NCBI GenBank assembly: GCA_938022205.1
Contig: CALIEB010000007.1
Span: 62,001 to 126,000 of the forward strand
DNA from: an uncultured Anaerolineae bacterium
Lineage (GTDB): Bacteria > Chloroflexota > Anaerolineae > Aggregatilineales > Phototrophicaceae
Direction: 5' to 3'
Length of the DNA stretch: 64,000 bases
How positions within the stretch are numbered: the stretch's first letter is position 1; each line of letters opens with the position of its first letter. A program made the translations under genes and the position numbers. Shown in pieces: positions 33,582-41,826 of the stretch. The notes beneath the pieces are model-generated. The model ran no database searches. It had not been told where the DNA came from and saw only the letters and a list, made by a program, of their open reading frames with translations.

Positions 33582-33982
33582 CCCTCCGCGCGCAGTGTCG
33601 CCAAGTATTTCGGGTTGGCGACTTCTAGCTGTGCCTCCGTCGTCTGCACTAAGTAAGCGTACAGCGCGGGGTCATCGTCGTGCGCGCCGCTGCGAATGGC
33701 TTCGCACAGCGCAGCGGTGCGGGTCTTGAGCGCGTCCGCCAGCTGGCGCGGGTCTTCGGGCAGCGGCTGCGCGCCTTGCAGCGCGTCCAAGCCTTGCCAA
33801 GCGGCGCGCAGGTGGTCGTCGCGCAGCAGCAGCTCGCGCTCGACAATGCGCAGCACGTTCACCGCCACCAACGTTTGAAAGTAGAGCTTGTGGTTGGTGG
33901 CTTTTGCCAGTGGCACCAGCTGCCCCTCAACGTGTTCGCGCGCGGCGGTCAGCAGCTCGATGATGTCGGGTCGGTCGTACAT
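33578..33982 (-). CDS. DUF6285-like helical protein
   Basis: A helical protein of 134 residues that fits the DUF6285 pattern: RPDIIELLTAAREHVEGQL at the start, then VAVNVLRIVERELLL, and ending LEVANPKYL. In other bacteria such proteins are encoded beside phosphotransferase-family and acyl-CoA dehydrogenase genes, and may be small partner subunits. Here the phosphotransferase homologue is 12 kb away. No catalytic motif is visible. Confidence 0.65.
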   Translation of the reverse strand: MYDRPDIIELLTAAREHVEGQLVPLAKATNHKLYFQTLVAVNVLRIVERELLLRDDHLRAAWQGLDALQGAQPLPEDPRQLADALKTRTAALCEAIRSGAHDDDPALYAYLVQTTEAQLEVANPKYLATLRAEG

Positions 33983-33998
33983 AGGGCTGCCCTTCTGG

Positions 33999-34202
33999 CT
34001 ACTCGCCCGGCTTTAAGCGTCCGTATAGCTTTTGCCAACGCTCACGCGCCGAGGCGTGGCTCTCTAGTTTGCTTCTGCCGCTGCTGCTATCCCACAAGTA
34101 CATCATCGTAATCGTGCGGCGGTTGCAAGAAATACAGCGCTCGCCTTGAGAGGGGCGTTGCTCGCGGTTACAGTGTCCACAAAAATAAATGTCTTCGTTC
34201 AT
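33999..34202 (-). CDS. Small zinc-ribbon protein
   Basis: 67 residues from the ATG at 34202 (AAAGGAG lies about 10 bases upstream). Two knuckles, CGHCN and CISCN, spaced 12 residues apart, would bind one zinc. The rest is basic (RSKLESHASARERWQKLYGR), suggesting nucleic-acid or protein contact. Function unknown. It lies 16 bp upstream of the DUF6285 gene and is probably co-transcribed with it. Confidence 0.65.
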   Translation of the reverse strand: MNEDIYFCGHCNREQRPSQGERCISCNRRTITMMYLWDSSSGRSKLESHASARERWQKLYGRLKPGE

Positions 34203-34245
34203 GGGTAACACTCCTTTATTATTGTCTTAAAAGAAAGCCTGCTTG

Positions 34246-35142
34246 TTAAGTCGCCATGCGCGCCAGCACCAGCGCGCCGACCATGCCGGCGTTGTCGCCC
34301 AGCGCGGGCGTGACGACATAGCCCGCCCAATCGTCGAGCCGGGGGTGCTGCACGTAGCCGTTGAGCAGCGTGCGCGCCGCTTCGTGGACGCGCGGCAGCA
34401 GCGTTGGCTGGTTGAGCATGACCCCGCCACCAAGAATGACCCGCTCGGGCGCGAGGATGCAAATCATGGCGACAATGAACTGCCCTATGTAGAACGCTTC
34501 GACTTCCCACGCCAGCTCCCAGTTCGGGTTATTTGGTGTAAAGCCATCCCAGCCCCACCGGCGTTTGACCGCTTCGCCGCTTGCCATGCCCTCTAAGCAC
34601 AGCTCGTGATAAGGACACACGCCCTTGAAGCCTGTCGTCGCGTCGTGGGGGTGGGGCTTGACGCTGATATGCCCCATTTCGCTGTGGGTGAAGCCGTGCA
34701 GCATGCGCCCGCCTAAAATGGCACCTGCGCCGATGCCCGTACCAATCGTGGCGTACACGAGGCTTTGCAGCCCCTTGCCCGCGCCAAAGTGCCACTCGCC
34801 CAGTGCCGCGCCGTTTACGTCGGTGTCCAGCCGTATCGGCAGGTTGGGTAAGCTGGCGCGCAGCGTCGGCAGCAGCGGAAAGCCTGCCCAGCCGCGCTTG
34901 GGCGTGGTCGTGATGCAGCCGCTCTCGAGGTCGACCGGACCAAACGTCCCCACGCCAAGCCCCGCTAACGCTTCGGGTGCGGCGGCAAAGAAGCGCGCCG
35001 CCTCTTGTATGGTGGCGTGCGGGTCGTCGCTGGTGCGGAACTCGTAGCGATTTTGCCCGTCAACCAGCGGGTCGGTTGGGGCGTGCGCCCACGCACACAC
35101 GATGTTTGTCCCGCCTAGTTCCATCCCCCCGTAGAGTGCCAT
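34246..35142 (-). CDS. ROK-family sugar kinase, fructokinase-like
   Basis: 298 residues with the ROK pattern: phosphate loop GGMELGGTNIVCAW at the start, GLGVGTFGPVDLESG at about 62-76, and IGTGIGAGAILGG at about 131-143. The structural zinc site follows, with H162 (KPHPHD) then CPYHELC at about 174-180. The HP..CPYHxxCLEG form with a GPVDL segment is typical of bacterial fructokinases (GmuE/ScrK-like). It phosphorylates a hexose with ATP in the cytoplasm. Upstream is a CopZ-like gene with no evident functional link. Confidence 0.88.
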   Translation of the reverse strand: MALYGGMELGGTNIVCAWAHAPTDPLVDGQNRYEFRTSDDPHATIQEAARFFAAAPEALAGLGVGTFGPVDLESGCITTTPKRGWAGFPLLPTLRASLPNLPIRLDTDVNGAALGEWHFGAGKGLQSLVYATIGTGIGAGAILGGRMLHGFTHSEMGHISVKPHPHDATTGFKGVCPYHELCLEGMASGEAVKRRWGWDGFTPNNPNWELAWEVEAFYIGQFIVAMICILAPERVILGGGVMLNQPTLLPRVHEAARTLLNGYVQHPRLDDWAGYVVTPALGDNAGMVGALVLARMAT

Positions 35143-35172
35143 AAGGCTGCCTTTCTTGTGATAGCGCGCAAG

Positions 35173-35574
35173 CTAGCCGCGTCTTTTCGCCAGCTGCTTG
35201 ACGTTGCCCAGACAACACGTGCCTTGTGGGTTGCGCCAATTGCACGCGCATTGGTCAGCTTGGATGCCCGCCTCAATGTCCGCGACCACCGCCGCGCCTT
35301 CGCGCCGCACGTCCGCCACCGTATGCCCAAAGCAGTAGCAAATCGGGGTCGTGTCGTCGGCTTCTTTTTGGTAGATAGGCACGCGCACTTGCGCTTTGTC
35401 GAAGGTTTGCGCGCCGTCTTGCGTGAAGTACGCCACGTCACAAGTCGCGGTGGCGCAGAAGGCATAAGGCATGGCGCGCAGCTGGCGCAAGCTCACCGCC
35501 AGTAGTGCTTTGAGGGTGGCGGTGTCGACATTACGCCCCACACCGCCGCACACGGGGCAAGTTGTGCTAGCCAT
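35173..35574 (-). CDS. CopZ-like Fe-S/zinc-binding protein
   Basis: 133 residues from the ATG at 35574 (AAGGAGAGCTT before it; an upstream frame extension to 35607 is unlikely). The N-terminus CPVCGGVGRNVDTATLKALL is the zinc site of the CopZ N-terminal family. ICYCFGHTVADV near residue 85 and the closing CACNWRNPQGTCC match the bacterioferredoxin-like [2Fe-2S] part of Archaeoglobus-type CopZ. There is no HMA copper domain, so it is the N-terminal half only. A redox or metal delivery role is plausible; the P1B ATPase is 3 kb away on the same strand. Confidence 0.8.
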   Translation of the reverse strand: MASTTCPVCGGVGRNVDTATLKALLAVSLRQLRAMPYAFCATATCDVAYFTQDGAQTFDKAQVRVPIYQKEADDTTPICYCFGHTVADVRREGAAVVADIEAGIQADQCACNWRNPQGTCCLGNVKQLAKRRG

Positions 35575-35750
35575 AAGCTCTCCTTCGAACGCGCGTTGAT
35601 GCCTCAAGTATAGTAGCTCTGCCGTTTGCCCGCAAGCAAGGCTTTAAGCGAGCCTTGTCGTGTGCGCCCCTTGCGCTGTGTGCCATGCTCTTTGACAATA
35701 GGCAGTATCACGCTTACTTACTTGATGATTATACACGCAAAGGATACTCA

Positions 35751-37448
35751 ATGCTCTCTGACCTTGCCATTGCTCAAGCGGCGTGCCTGCTGCCCATCCA
35801 CGACATTGCCGCCAAAATGGGGCTTAGTGCCGACGATTACGACCTCTATGGCAGCCCCTACATCGCCAAGCTGCGGCTCTCGCTGTTGGAACGCCCCGCG
35901 CCCGCTCGCACCGCCAAGTACGTCGACATCACCGCTATCACGCCCACGCCGCTAGGGGAGGGCAAATCCACCACGCTGGTTGGCTTGGGGCAAGCGATGC
36001 AGCACATCGGCAAGCGCAGCATCGTCACCATTCGCCAACCCTCGATGGGTCCCACCTTCGGCATTAAGGGCGGCGCAGCGGGCGGCGGCTACGCGCAGGT
36101 CGTGCCAATGGAGCCATTCAACCTGCATCTCACGGGTGACATTCACGCCGTTGCCGCCGCCAACAACTTGCTAGCCGCCATGCTCGACAACAAGCTCATG
36201 CGCGGCAACCCACTCAACATCGATCCCTATAGCATTACGTGGAAGCGCGTGGTGGACATGAACGACCGCGCCTTGCGCAACATCGTCGTTGGCTTAGGCG
36301 GCAAGGACGACGGTGTGCCGCGCCAAACGGGCTTTGACATCGCCGTCGCCAGCGAGGTCATGGCAATTCTCGCGCTGGCGACCTCGCTGCAAGACCTGCG
36401 CGCACGGCTTGGGCGCATTGTCGTGGGCTTCACCTACGACAAGCAACCTGTCACTGCCGAGCAGCTGGGCGCAGCGGGCGCAATGGCGGTCTTGCTGCAA
36501 GAAGCGATGCGTCCCACGCTCATGCAGACGCTGGAGAACACGCCCGTCTTGGTACATGCGGGTCCCTTTGCCAACATCGCGCACGGCAATAGCAGCGTGA
36601 TTGCTGACCTTATCGCTGTGCGTTATGCCGATTATGTGCTGACAGAGTCGGGCTTTGGCGCGGACATCGGCGCGGAGAAATTCTTCAACATTAAGTGCCG
36701 CGTGAGCGGTCTCAAACCGGACGCGGCGGTGCTAGTCGTCACGGTACGCGCCCTCAAGGTACACAGCGGCAAGTATCGCGTTGTGGCGGGCAAGCCACTG
36801 CCCACCGAGCTGACGCAGCCCAACGTGGCGGATGTTGAGGCAGGCGCGAGCAACCTTGTGCGCCACATCGCCAACTTGAAGAAGCAGGGCGTTACGCCTG
36901 TCGTTGCCATTAACGCTTTTGCCGATGACCACCCCGACGAACACGCCGCTATCCGCCGTATCGCCGCTGAAGCGGGCGCGCTGGGAACGGCGGTGTGTCG
37001 TCACCATGCCGAAGGCGGCAGGGGTGCGTTGGAACTCGCCGAGCTGGTCGTGCAAGCGTGCGAACAGCCTAACGCTTTCCGCTTTCTCTACGCGCTTGAG
37101 CAGCCGATTAAGGACAAAATCAGCGTCATTGCCCGTGAGATTTACGGCGCGGATGGCGTGAGCTACGAGCCGCTCGCCGAACGGCAGCTGCGCGACTATG
37201 AGCAGAGCGGCTACGGCAATTTGCCCATTTGCGTGGCGAAAACGCACCTCAGCTTTAGCCATGACCCCAACTTAAAGGGTGCGCCCAGTGGTTTCACGCT
37301 GCCCATTCGTGAGGTGCGCGCCAGCGTCGGCGCGGGCTTTATCTATCCGATTGCCGGCGATGTGCGCACCATGCCGGGTTTGCCGTCGCACCCGGCTGCC
37401 GAAGCGGTCGACCTCGCCGAAGACGGCAGCGTCGTCGGCTTGTTCTGA
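35751..37448 (+). CDS. fhs: Formate--tetrahydrofolate ligase
   Basis: 565 residues from the ATG at 35751 (AAAGGA before it), near the usual 556-560 of the family. The ATP loop TPTPLGEGKSTT is at about 63-74, with QPSMGPTFGIKGGAAGGGY at about 92-110, GDIHAVAAANNLLAA and the C-terminal LPIREVRASVGAGFIYPI. It joins formate to tetrahydrofolate with ATP, feeding one-carbon units to purine, serine or methionine synthesis, and links to metH in this window. Its last 63 bp and following 17 bp are duplicated exactly at 38165-38244. Confidence 0.97.
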   Translation: MLSDLAIAQAACLLPIHDIAAKMGLSADDYDLYGSPYIAKLRLSLLERPAPARTAKYVDITAITPTPLGEGKSTTLVGLGQAMQHIGKRSIVTIRQPSMGPTFGIKGGAAGGGYAQVVPMEPFNLHLTGDIHAVAAANNLLAAMLDNKLMRGNPLNIDPYSITWKRVVDMNDRALRNIVVGLGGKDDGVPRQTGFDIAVASEVMAILALATSLQDLRARLGRIVVGFTYDKQPVTAEQLGAAGAMAVLLQEAMRPTLMQTLENTPVLVHAGPFANIAHGNSSVIADLIAVRYADYVLTESGFGADIGAEKFFNIKCRVSGLKPDAAVLVVTVRALKVHSGKYRVVAGKPLPTELTQPNVADVEAGASNLVRHIANLKKQGVTPVVAINAFADDHPDEHAAIRRIAAEAGALGTAVCRHHAEGGRGALELAELVVQACEQPNAFRFLYALEQPIKDKISVIAREIYGADGVSYEPLAERQLRDYEQSGYGNLPICVAKTHLSFSHDPNLKGAPSGFTLPIREVRASVGAGFIYPIAGDVRTMPGLPSHPAAEAVDLAEDGSVVGLF

Positions 37449-37465
37449 TGCTATACTAAAGCAAG
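37386..37465 (+). repeat. Left copy of a perfect 80-bp direct repeat flanking a toxin-antitoxin pair
   Basis: Bases 37386-37465 are identical to 38165-38244 (offset 779). This copy contains the last codons of the formate-tetrahydrofolate ligase gene, its TGA stop and the -10-like TATACT (37452-37457). The match ends sharply at both sides. Confidence 0.97.
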
Positions 37466-37484
37466 ACAATTATGGAGAAACAGG

Positions 37485-37712
37485 ATGGTGACCTTGCATG
37501 ATGTGTTAGCATATGCTAAGCAACTGTCGGTTATAGAGCGTAAGGAGCTTATCAAGTTTTTGTTGGACAGTATCGACACAGAAGCGCAGGACACAGAAGA
37601 ACAAGAAGAGGAGAGCATCTTGTTTTTTGCAGGTGTGGCGCGGCACTTGACCGACAGTGAAGACCCGCAGGTTGCCATAAACCGCTTGCGCGATGAGTGG
37701 CACAACCCATGA
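37485..37712 (+). CDS. Antitoxin-like small protein of a PIN toxin-antitoxin pair
   Basis: 75 residues, acidic (DTEAQDTEEQEEE), with an N-terminal helix pattern VLAYAKQLSVIERKELIKFL as in antitoxins of PIN-domain (VapBC-type) pairs. No DNA-binding motif is certain. Its stop overlaps the toxin start by four bases (ATGA). The base composition is clearly more AT-rich than the neighbouring genes, consistent with recent arrival. The -10-like TATACT in the left repeat lies 28 bp upstream. Confidence 0.7.
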   Translation: MVTLHDVLAYAKQLSVIERKELIKFLLDSIDTEAQDTEEQEEESILFFAGVARHLTDSEDPQVAINRLRDEWHNP

Positions 37713-38152
37713 ATGCCGATGACCTGACAGCAGTAAAACGGCTCTATGTCGACACAGCACCGTTTATTTACTTTACCGAAGCGCGGCAGGGTTATGGCGA
37801 AAAGATGTACGAGATTATAAACATTGCCGTCGTAAACCGCATTCAACTGGTGACTGCTGCGATAACACTAACTGAAGTTCTTGTAAAGCCGCTACAAAAC
37901 AACGACGCGGCACTTGTTGAACAATACCGTCGCTTGTTTTATCGGACCAAAAATCTGTTGGTTGTCCCAATAACTGCTGCTATAAGCGAATCCGCTGCGC
38001 GTCTAAGAGCGCGTTATGCCCTCAGAACGCCTGATGCGCTTCATGCTGCTTCAGCAATACAAACACAGTGTGATGCGTTGTTAGCCAATGACAGTGTCTT
38101 TCAACGTTTGCAAGAACTTCTCATCATTCTGTTAGATGATTGGAATGCTTAG
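37709..38152 (+). CDS. PIN-domain ribonuclease toxin (VapC-like)
   Basis: 147 residues from the ATG at 37709, overlapping the antitoxin stop. The PIN acidic residues are all present: D15 in YVDTAPFIY, E56 in TLTEVL, D108 in RTPDALHAA and D127 in LLANDSVF. These would hold one or two Mg ions for RNA cleavage. The partner just upstream is the probable antitoxin. The pair lies between two perfect 80-bp repeats. Codon use and composition differ from the rest of the window. Confidence 0.85.
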   Translation: MNADDLTAVKRLYVDTAPFIYFTEARQGYGEKMYEIINIAVVNRIQLVTAAITLTEVLVKPLQNNDAALVEQYRRLFYRTKNLLVVPITAAISESAARLRARYALRTPDALHAASAIQTQCDALLANDSVFQRLQELLIILLDDWNA

Positions 38153-38164
38153 TTGGTCGAAGCA

Positions 38165-38244
38165 TCGCACCCGGCTGCCGAAGCGGTCGACCTCGCCGAA
38201 GACGGCAGCGTCGTCGGCTTGTTCTGATGCTATACTAAAGCAAG
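38165..38244 (+). repeat. Right copy of the perfect 80-bp direct repeat
   Basis: An exact second copy of 37386-37465. It contains an out-of-place copy of the end of the formate-tetrahydrofolate ligase gene and of the TATACT (38231-38236), here 32 bp upstream of the flavin monooxygenase ATG. It could therefore serve as the promoter of that gene. Confidence 0.97.
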
Positions 38245-38268
38245 CAACCGACGAAAGGAGGTGCGGCG

Positions 38269-39471
38269 ATGCTCGTTAAAGACCACGTGCTAGTCATCGG
38301 CGCGGGACCCGCCGGTATCGCCAGCGCGGTCGCGCTTAAGCGTGCGGGCATCCCCTATGAAGTGGTTGACCGCGCCAACACCGTTGCGGCAACTTGGGAT
38401 AGCCTCTATCCGTCGCTGCGGCTGAACACGACGCGCTTTTTTTCGCACCAAGTAGGCGCACGCTTCCCCTTGTGGTACGGCATTTTCCCGACGGGCAAGC
38501 AGTATCATGCCTACTTGCTGCGCTATGTCGCCAAGCACAAGCTCAACATTCGACTGGGCGTGACGGTCTACGACGTTGCGCCGGAAGGTGACAGCTGGCG
38601 CGTCCACACGTCGGAGGGCGTGTTTGCCTATCCAGCCGTCATCAGCGCGACAGGCATTTTTGGCAGCCCGGTCATGCCCGACATCGACGGTATGGCGGCA
38701 TTTAGCGGGCGTGTCTTCCACGCTCATGACTTTCGCCATCCGCACCAAGTGACCGGGCAGCGCGTGCTAGTGGTCGGCACGGGACCCAGCGGCGTGGACA
38801 TTGCCGTTGCCAGCGCGGACACCGCCGCCGCCGTCTACTTGGGCGTGCGCAGTGGCGTGAGCTTACAGCGGCGTTATCCCTACGGGTTGCCCAAGCACGC
38901 TTGGCTCATGCTGTTTGAGCGGCTGCCGCGCGCGTGGTGCAATCGTCTCATGCGCCTGACGACGCTAGGCTATCCGGAGGCGGCGCGCTATGGCTTGACC
39001 CCGCCACAAGGCAAGGAGGCACTTACCGCCTATCAAGGGCGTGAGCTGCTCGACGCGGTCAAGGCGGGGCGCGTGCAGCCTGTCGCCGCGCCTGTGCGCT
39101 TTTGCGAGCGCAGCGTGCTGCTGGCGGACGGGCGCGAGCTGGCGGTTGACACGGTCATCATGGCGACAGGCTACCGTCCCGTGCTGCACGATTACCTCAA
39201 AATCCCCATGCAGTACAGCGCGAGCGCGTGGGAAAGCCCCGCTGCGTGCGATTGGGAAATCGGCGCGAACGGGCAGCGCGGCTTTCCGATGCTTGACCGC
39301 AGCCAGCACCCCAACGGGCGCGAAGTGTTGGGCTATCGCGGGCTGTATCTCGTCGGTGTGCATTACAAGGGCAAGGGCGCAATGTACAACTTTAACGTCG
39401 AAGCGCGCATCGCCGCCGAGCAAATCGCAGCACAGCTGGCGGCTAGGGCTGATAAATCAGCGTCACGTTGA
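38269..39471 (+). CDS. Flavin-containing monooxygenase-like oxidoreductase
   Basis: 400 residues with two dinucleotide-binding loops: VIGAGPAGIA (about 10-19) for FAD and VVGTGPSGVDIA (about 165-176) for NADPH. Between them lie TWDSLYPSLRLNT and FSHQVG. The late ATGYRP motif near 300 and the overall length match small FMO/YUCCA-like enzymes, which oxidise soft nucleophiles or carbonyls; the substrate is unknown. AAAGGAGG lies just before the ATG. The 3' end overlaps the convergent FkbM gene by 29 bp. Confidence 0.88.
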   Translation: MLVKDHVLVIGAGPAGIASAVALKRAGIPYEVVDRANTVAATWDSLYPSLRLNTTRFFSHQVGARFPLWYGIFPTGKQYHAYLLRYVAKHKLNIRLGVTVYDVAPEGDSWRVHTSEGVFAYPAVISATGIFGSPVMPDIDGMAAFSGRVFHAHDFRHPHQVTGQRVLVVGTGPSGVDIAVASADTAAAVYLGVRSGVSLQRRYPYGLPKHAWLMLFERLPRAWCNRLMRLTTLGYPEAARYGLTPPQGKEALTAYQGRELLDAVKAGRVQPVAAPVRFCERSVLLADGRELAVDTVIMATGYRPVLHDYLKIPMQYSASAWESPAACDWEIGANGQRGFPMLDRSQHPNGREVLGYRGLYLVGVHYKGKGAMYNFNVEARIAAEQIAAQLAARADKSASR

Positions 39472-40213
39472 CGTTCTCGACCGCAACGAGACGGTAGCCT
39501 GCGCGGCGCAGGCGGCGCAGAATTGCTAGTGGCTTGAAGAAGAGCGTCACGCCCAAGATGCTGTAGACGTTGTTAGGTTGGTCGAACTCAATGCACAACA
39601 CTTTTGGGCGAATGTCGGTGGCTAGCATGGCATCTAACACAGCGTATTCTGCACCCTCAATGTCCATTTTGAGCAAGTCAAGGCGTGTGTGTCCTAACTC
39701 GCGCATGAGCGATGTCAGCGAGCGGCACGGTACAAGTACGTAGTCGCGCGCTTGCCCACGCAAGCCCGCTAGCACACTGTGCGAGACATGTGCTTTGTTG
39801 ACGGGGCTGTAAAACTTAAGCGTAGTGTCCTCTGACCACAATCCGTAAGGTAGGACGTGATAGGCAGGATGCTCGCGCTGGACGCTCTCGGCATAGGTGA
39901 TAGCGCGTGGGGTTGGGTCGATGCCGTACACATGGCATCCTTTAATTTGCAGCAGCGCGATGTCAAAGCTGGCATCTTCGCCAACGCCTACGCAGTAGCA
40001 CACTGACGTTTTGCTCAGCAAGTCGAGCGGTACAATCCAGCCGCCGTAATCTGTGCCAAGCCGTGTAAGTGGCAAGGGGCTTGCTTCGCGCAAGGCGTTC
40101 ATGCGTGCCACCAGCCAAGCCATGCGCTTTTTCGCTAATTTGTCGCGCCAGCGCGCCAGCGCGCGCCGCCATGTCAGCGGGATAAACTTTTTCAAAGAAG
40201 CTATACTTGCCAT
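39443..40213 (-). CDS. FkbM-family methyltransferase
   Basis: 256 residues with an SAM-dependent methyltransferase fold: CYCVGVGEDASFDIALLQ (motif I region), GCHVYGIDPTP (acidic loop), and TRLDLLKMDIEGAEYAVLDAML, the LLKMDIEGAE segment being diagnostic of FkbM proteins. Basic N-terminus of about 45 residues (RRALARWRDKLAKK) may bind membranes or partners. Such enzymes often methylate sugars of surface polysaccharides. It lies between a monooxygenase and a dolichol-phosphate-mannose synthase type gene. Confidence 0.88.
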   Translation of the reverse strand: MASIASLKKFIPLTWRRALARWRDKLAKKRMAWLVARMNALREASPLPLTRLGTDYGGWIVPLDLLSKTSVCYCVGVGEDASFDIALLQIKGCHVYGIDPTPRAITYAESVQREHPAYHVLPYGLWSEDTTLKFYSPVNKAHVSHSVLAGLRGQARDYVLVPCRSLTSLMRELGHTRLDLLKMDIEGAEYAVLDAMLATDIRPKVLCIEFDQPNNVYSILGVTLFFKPLAILRRLRRAGYRLVAVENVNVTLIYQP

Positions 40214-40335
40214 ACGTTATTTGCCTTGTTTGGTCTTGGTCATGCGCCCATTGTAACACAACGTCCCCTATAACATCATCCCGCGTCGGACTACAATAGG
40301 GCGGTGAGTTCGACACGCTGGGAGCAAGGGCAAGC

Positions 40336-41091
40336 ATGACAGACAAGAAAACGATGGTGGTCACACCCACCTATAACGAAAAAGAGAACTTGGCGCGCTT
40401 CGTGGCGGCGTTGTTTGCTTTAGAAATTTCGCACTTGCAGGTGCTGGTGGTGGACGACAACTCGCCTGACGGCACGGGGCAGCTGGCGGAAGAGCTGCGC
40501 GCCCAATACGACGAGCGCGTGCATGTGCTGCATCGCACGCACAAGCAGGGCTTGGGACCGGCGTATTTGGCGGGCTTCGCGCGCGCGATTGCGCTCGGCG
40601 CGGATTACATCGTCCAGATGGACGCGGACTTTAGCCACCAGCCGCACTACTTACACACCATGCTTGAGCTTATTCCCAATTATGACCTTGTGTTGGGGTC
40701 GCGTTTTATGAAAGGCGGCGGCGTTGACCACACGTGGAGCGTCTACCGCAAGCTGCTCTCGCTATGGGCGAACCGCATTTACACGCCCGCTATTCTGCGC
40801 TTGCCCGTCTACGATGCTACCGGCGGCTTTAAGATGTGGCGGCGCGAGACGCTGCAGGGCATGGGGCTGCAGCGCATTCAGTCTAACGGCTACGTGTTTC
40901 AAGTGGAGATGACCTACGTCGCGTATAAGCTGGGCTATCGCATCGGCGAATTCCCCATTTACTTCCCCGACCGCCAAGAAGGCACGAGCAAGATGAGCAG
41001 CAAGGTGGCGTTAGAGGCAGCTGCTCGCGTCTGGCAAATTTTGGCGCGCCACCGTCACCTTACGCCCGCCGACCGTCAAGTCTCACAGTAG
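40336..41091 (+). CDS. Polyprenol-phosphate mannose synthase-like GT2 glycosyltransferase
   Basis: 251 residues of GT-A fold: VVTPTYNEKENLARFVAAL at the start, VLVVDDNSPDGTGQLAEEL, and the metal site IVQMDADFSHQP near 100, followed by LGSRFMKGGGV. These match DPM1-type synthases that make polyprenyl-phosphate mannose from GDP-mannose. There is no C-terminal membrane domain. The product is a typical donor for GT-C enzymes like the two encoded at 24.1 and 45.5 kb, so the genes may work together; that link is an inference. Confidence 0.9.
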   Translation: MTDKKTMVVTPTYNEKENLARFVAALFALEISHLQVLVVDDNSPDGTGQLAEELRAQYDERVHVLHRTHKQGLGPAYLAGFARAIALGADYIVQMDADFSHQPHYLHTMLELIPNYDLVLGSRFMKGGGVDHTWSVYRKLLSLWANRIYTPAILRLPVYDATGGFKMWRRETLQGMGLQRIQSNGYVFQVEMTYVAYKLGYRIGEFPIYFPDRQEGTSKMSSKVALEAAARVWQILARHRHLTPADRQVSQ

Positions 41092-41109
41092 CTTGTGCCG
41101 CCCTTTGTG

Positions 41110-41811
41110 TTAGTAGCTGCGCCACCACACGCCCGTACACTCGGGCAAGATGGTCAGCTGCTCGCGCTCGACGCGCGCCGCTAGCTCTTCGCCGAAGAAG
41201 AAGCGCGTTAGCTCGGCGGCTTCCGCCGCGCTCTCAAACTGGTAGTCGGTGCGTATCCACGTGTGTTGAAAGCCATGTTCCGCCTGCCACCACGCATAGA
41301 GTTCGGCAAGACCGGGCGTGGGCGGTTGAGGCTGCTTGCTGCCTGTGCCGAGCGTTTCGAACAAGATGGCGGTGCCACCGCGCTTGAGGACGCGCTGCAT
41401 TTCGCCGAGCATGCGCGCCACGTCCTCGCGCCAGCGGTGGGGTGACCAACCTACCGCATGCCCAAAGCTCCAGCCCTCTAGCACAACATCGGCACAGCCT
41501 GTGGCAACGGGCATAGCGCGGTTGTCGCCCACGCCTAGCTGCCAATTGGTCAAGCCACTTTCCTCCAGAACGACACGCGCCTGTGCTAACATGGCAGGCG
41601 CAAGGTCAAACGCCGCCACGCGCCGCGCCAACAACGCCAAGAGGCGCGTCATGCGTCCGGTGCCTGCGCCGAACTCGACGACGTGCGCGCCCGCCAGCGG
41701 CACAAGCTCCTGCAGCGTGGCGAGCAGATTGCCGCGCATGTCTTCACGGCTGACAAGGCGGTCGTAGTCGTGGGCGCGCTGGGCGTAGATTGTTTGAAAA
41801 GGGTCGGGCAT
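41110..41811 (-). CDS. Class I SAM-dependent methyltransferase
   Basis: 233 residues. Motif I VVEFGAGTGRMTRLLALLA (about 40-58), the acidic loop AFDLAPAMLAQAR, and GCADVVLEGWSFGHA as motif II/III, then VLKRGGTAILFETLGTG. The substrate is unknown. Its start lies 15 bp after the end of the ABC exporter gene at 41827 in the same direction, so it is probably the third gene of that transcript and may modify the exported molecule or its precursor. Confidence 0.85.
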   Translation of the reverse strand: MPDPFQTIYAQRAHDYDRLVSREDMRGNLLATLQELVPLAGAHVVEFGAGTGRMTRLLALLARRVAAFDLAPAMLAQARVVLEESGLTNWQLGVGDNRAMPVATGCADVVLEGWSFGHAVGWSPHRWREDVARMLGEMQRVLKRGGTAILFETLGTGSKQPQPPTPGLAELYAWWQAEHGFQHTWIRTDYQFESAAEAAELTRFFFGEELAARVEREQLTILPECTGVWWRSY

Positions 41812-41826
41812 TCGCGCTCCTCTCGC

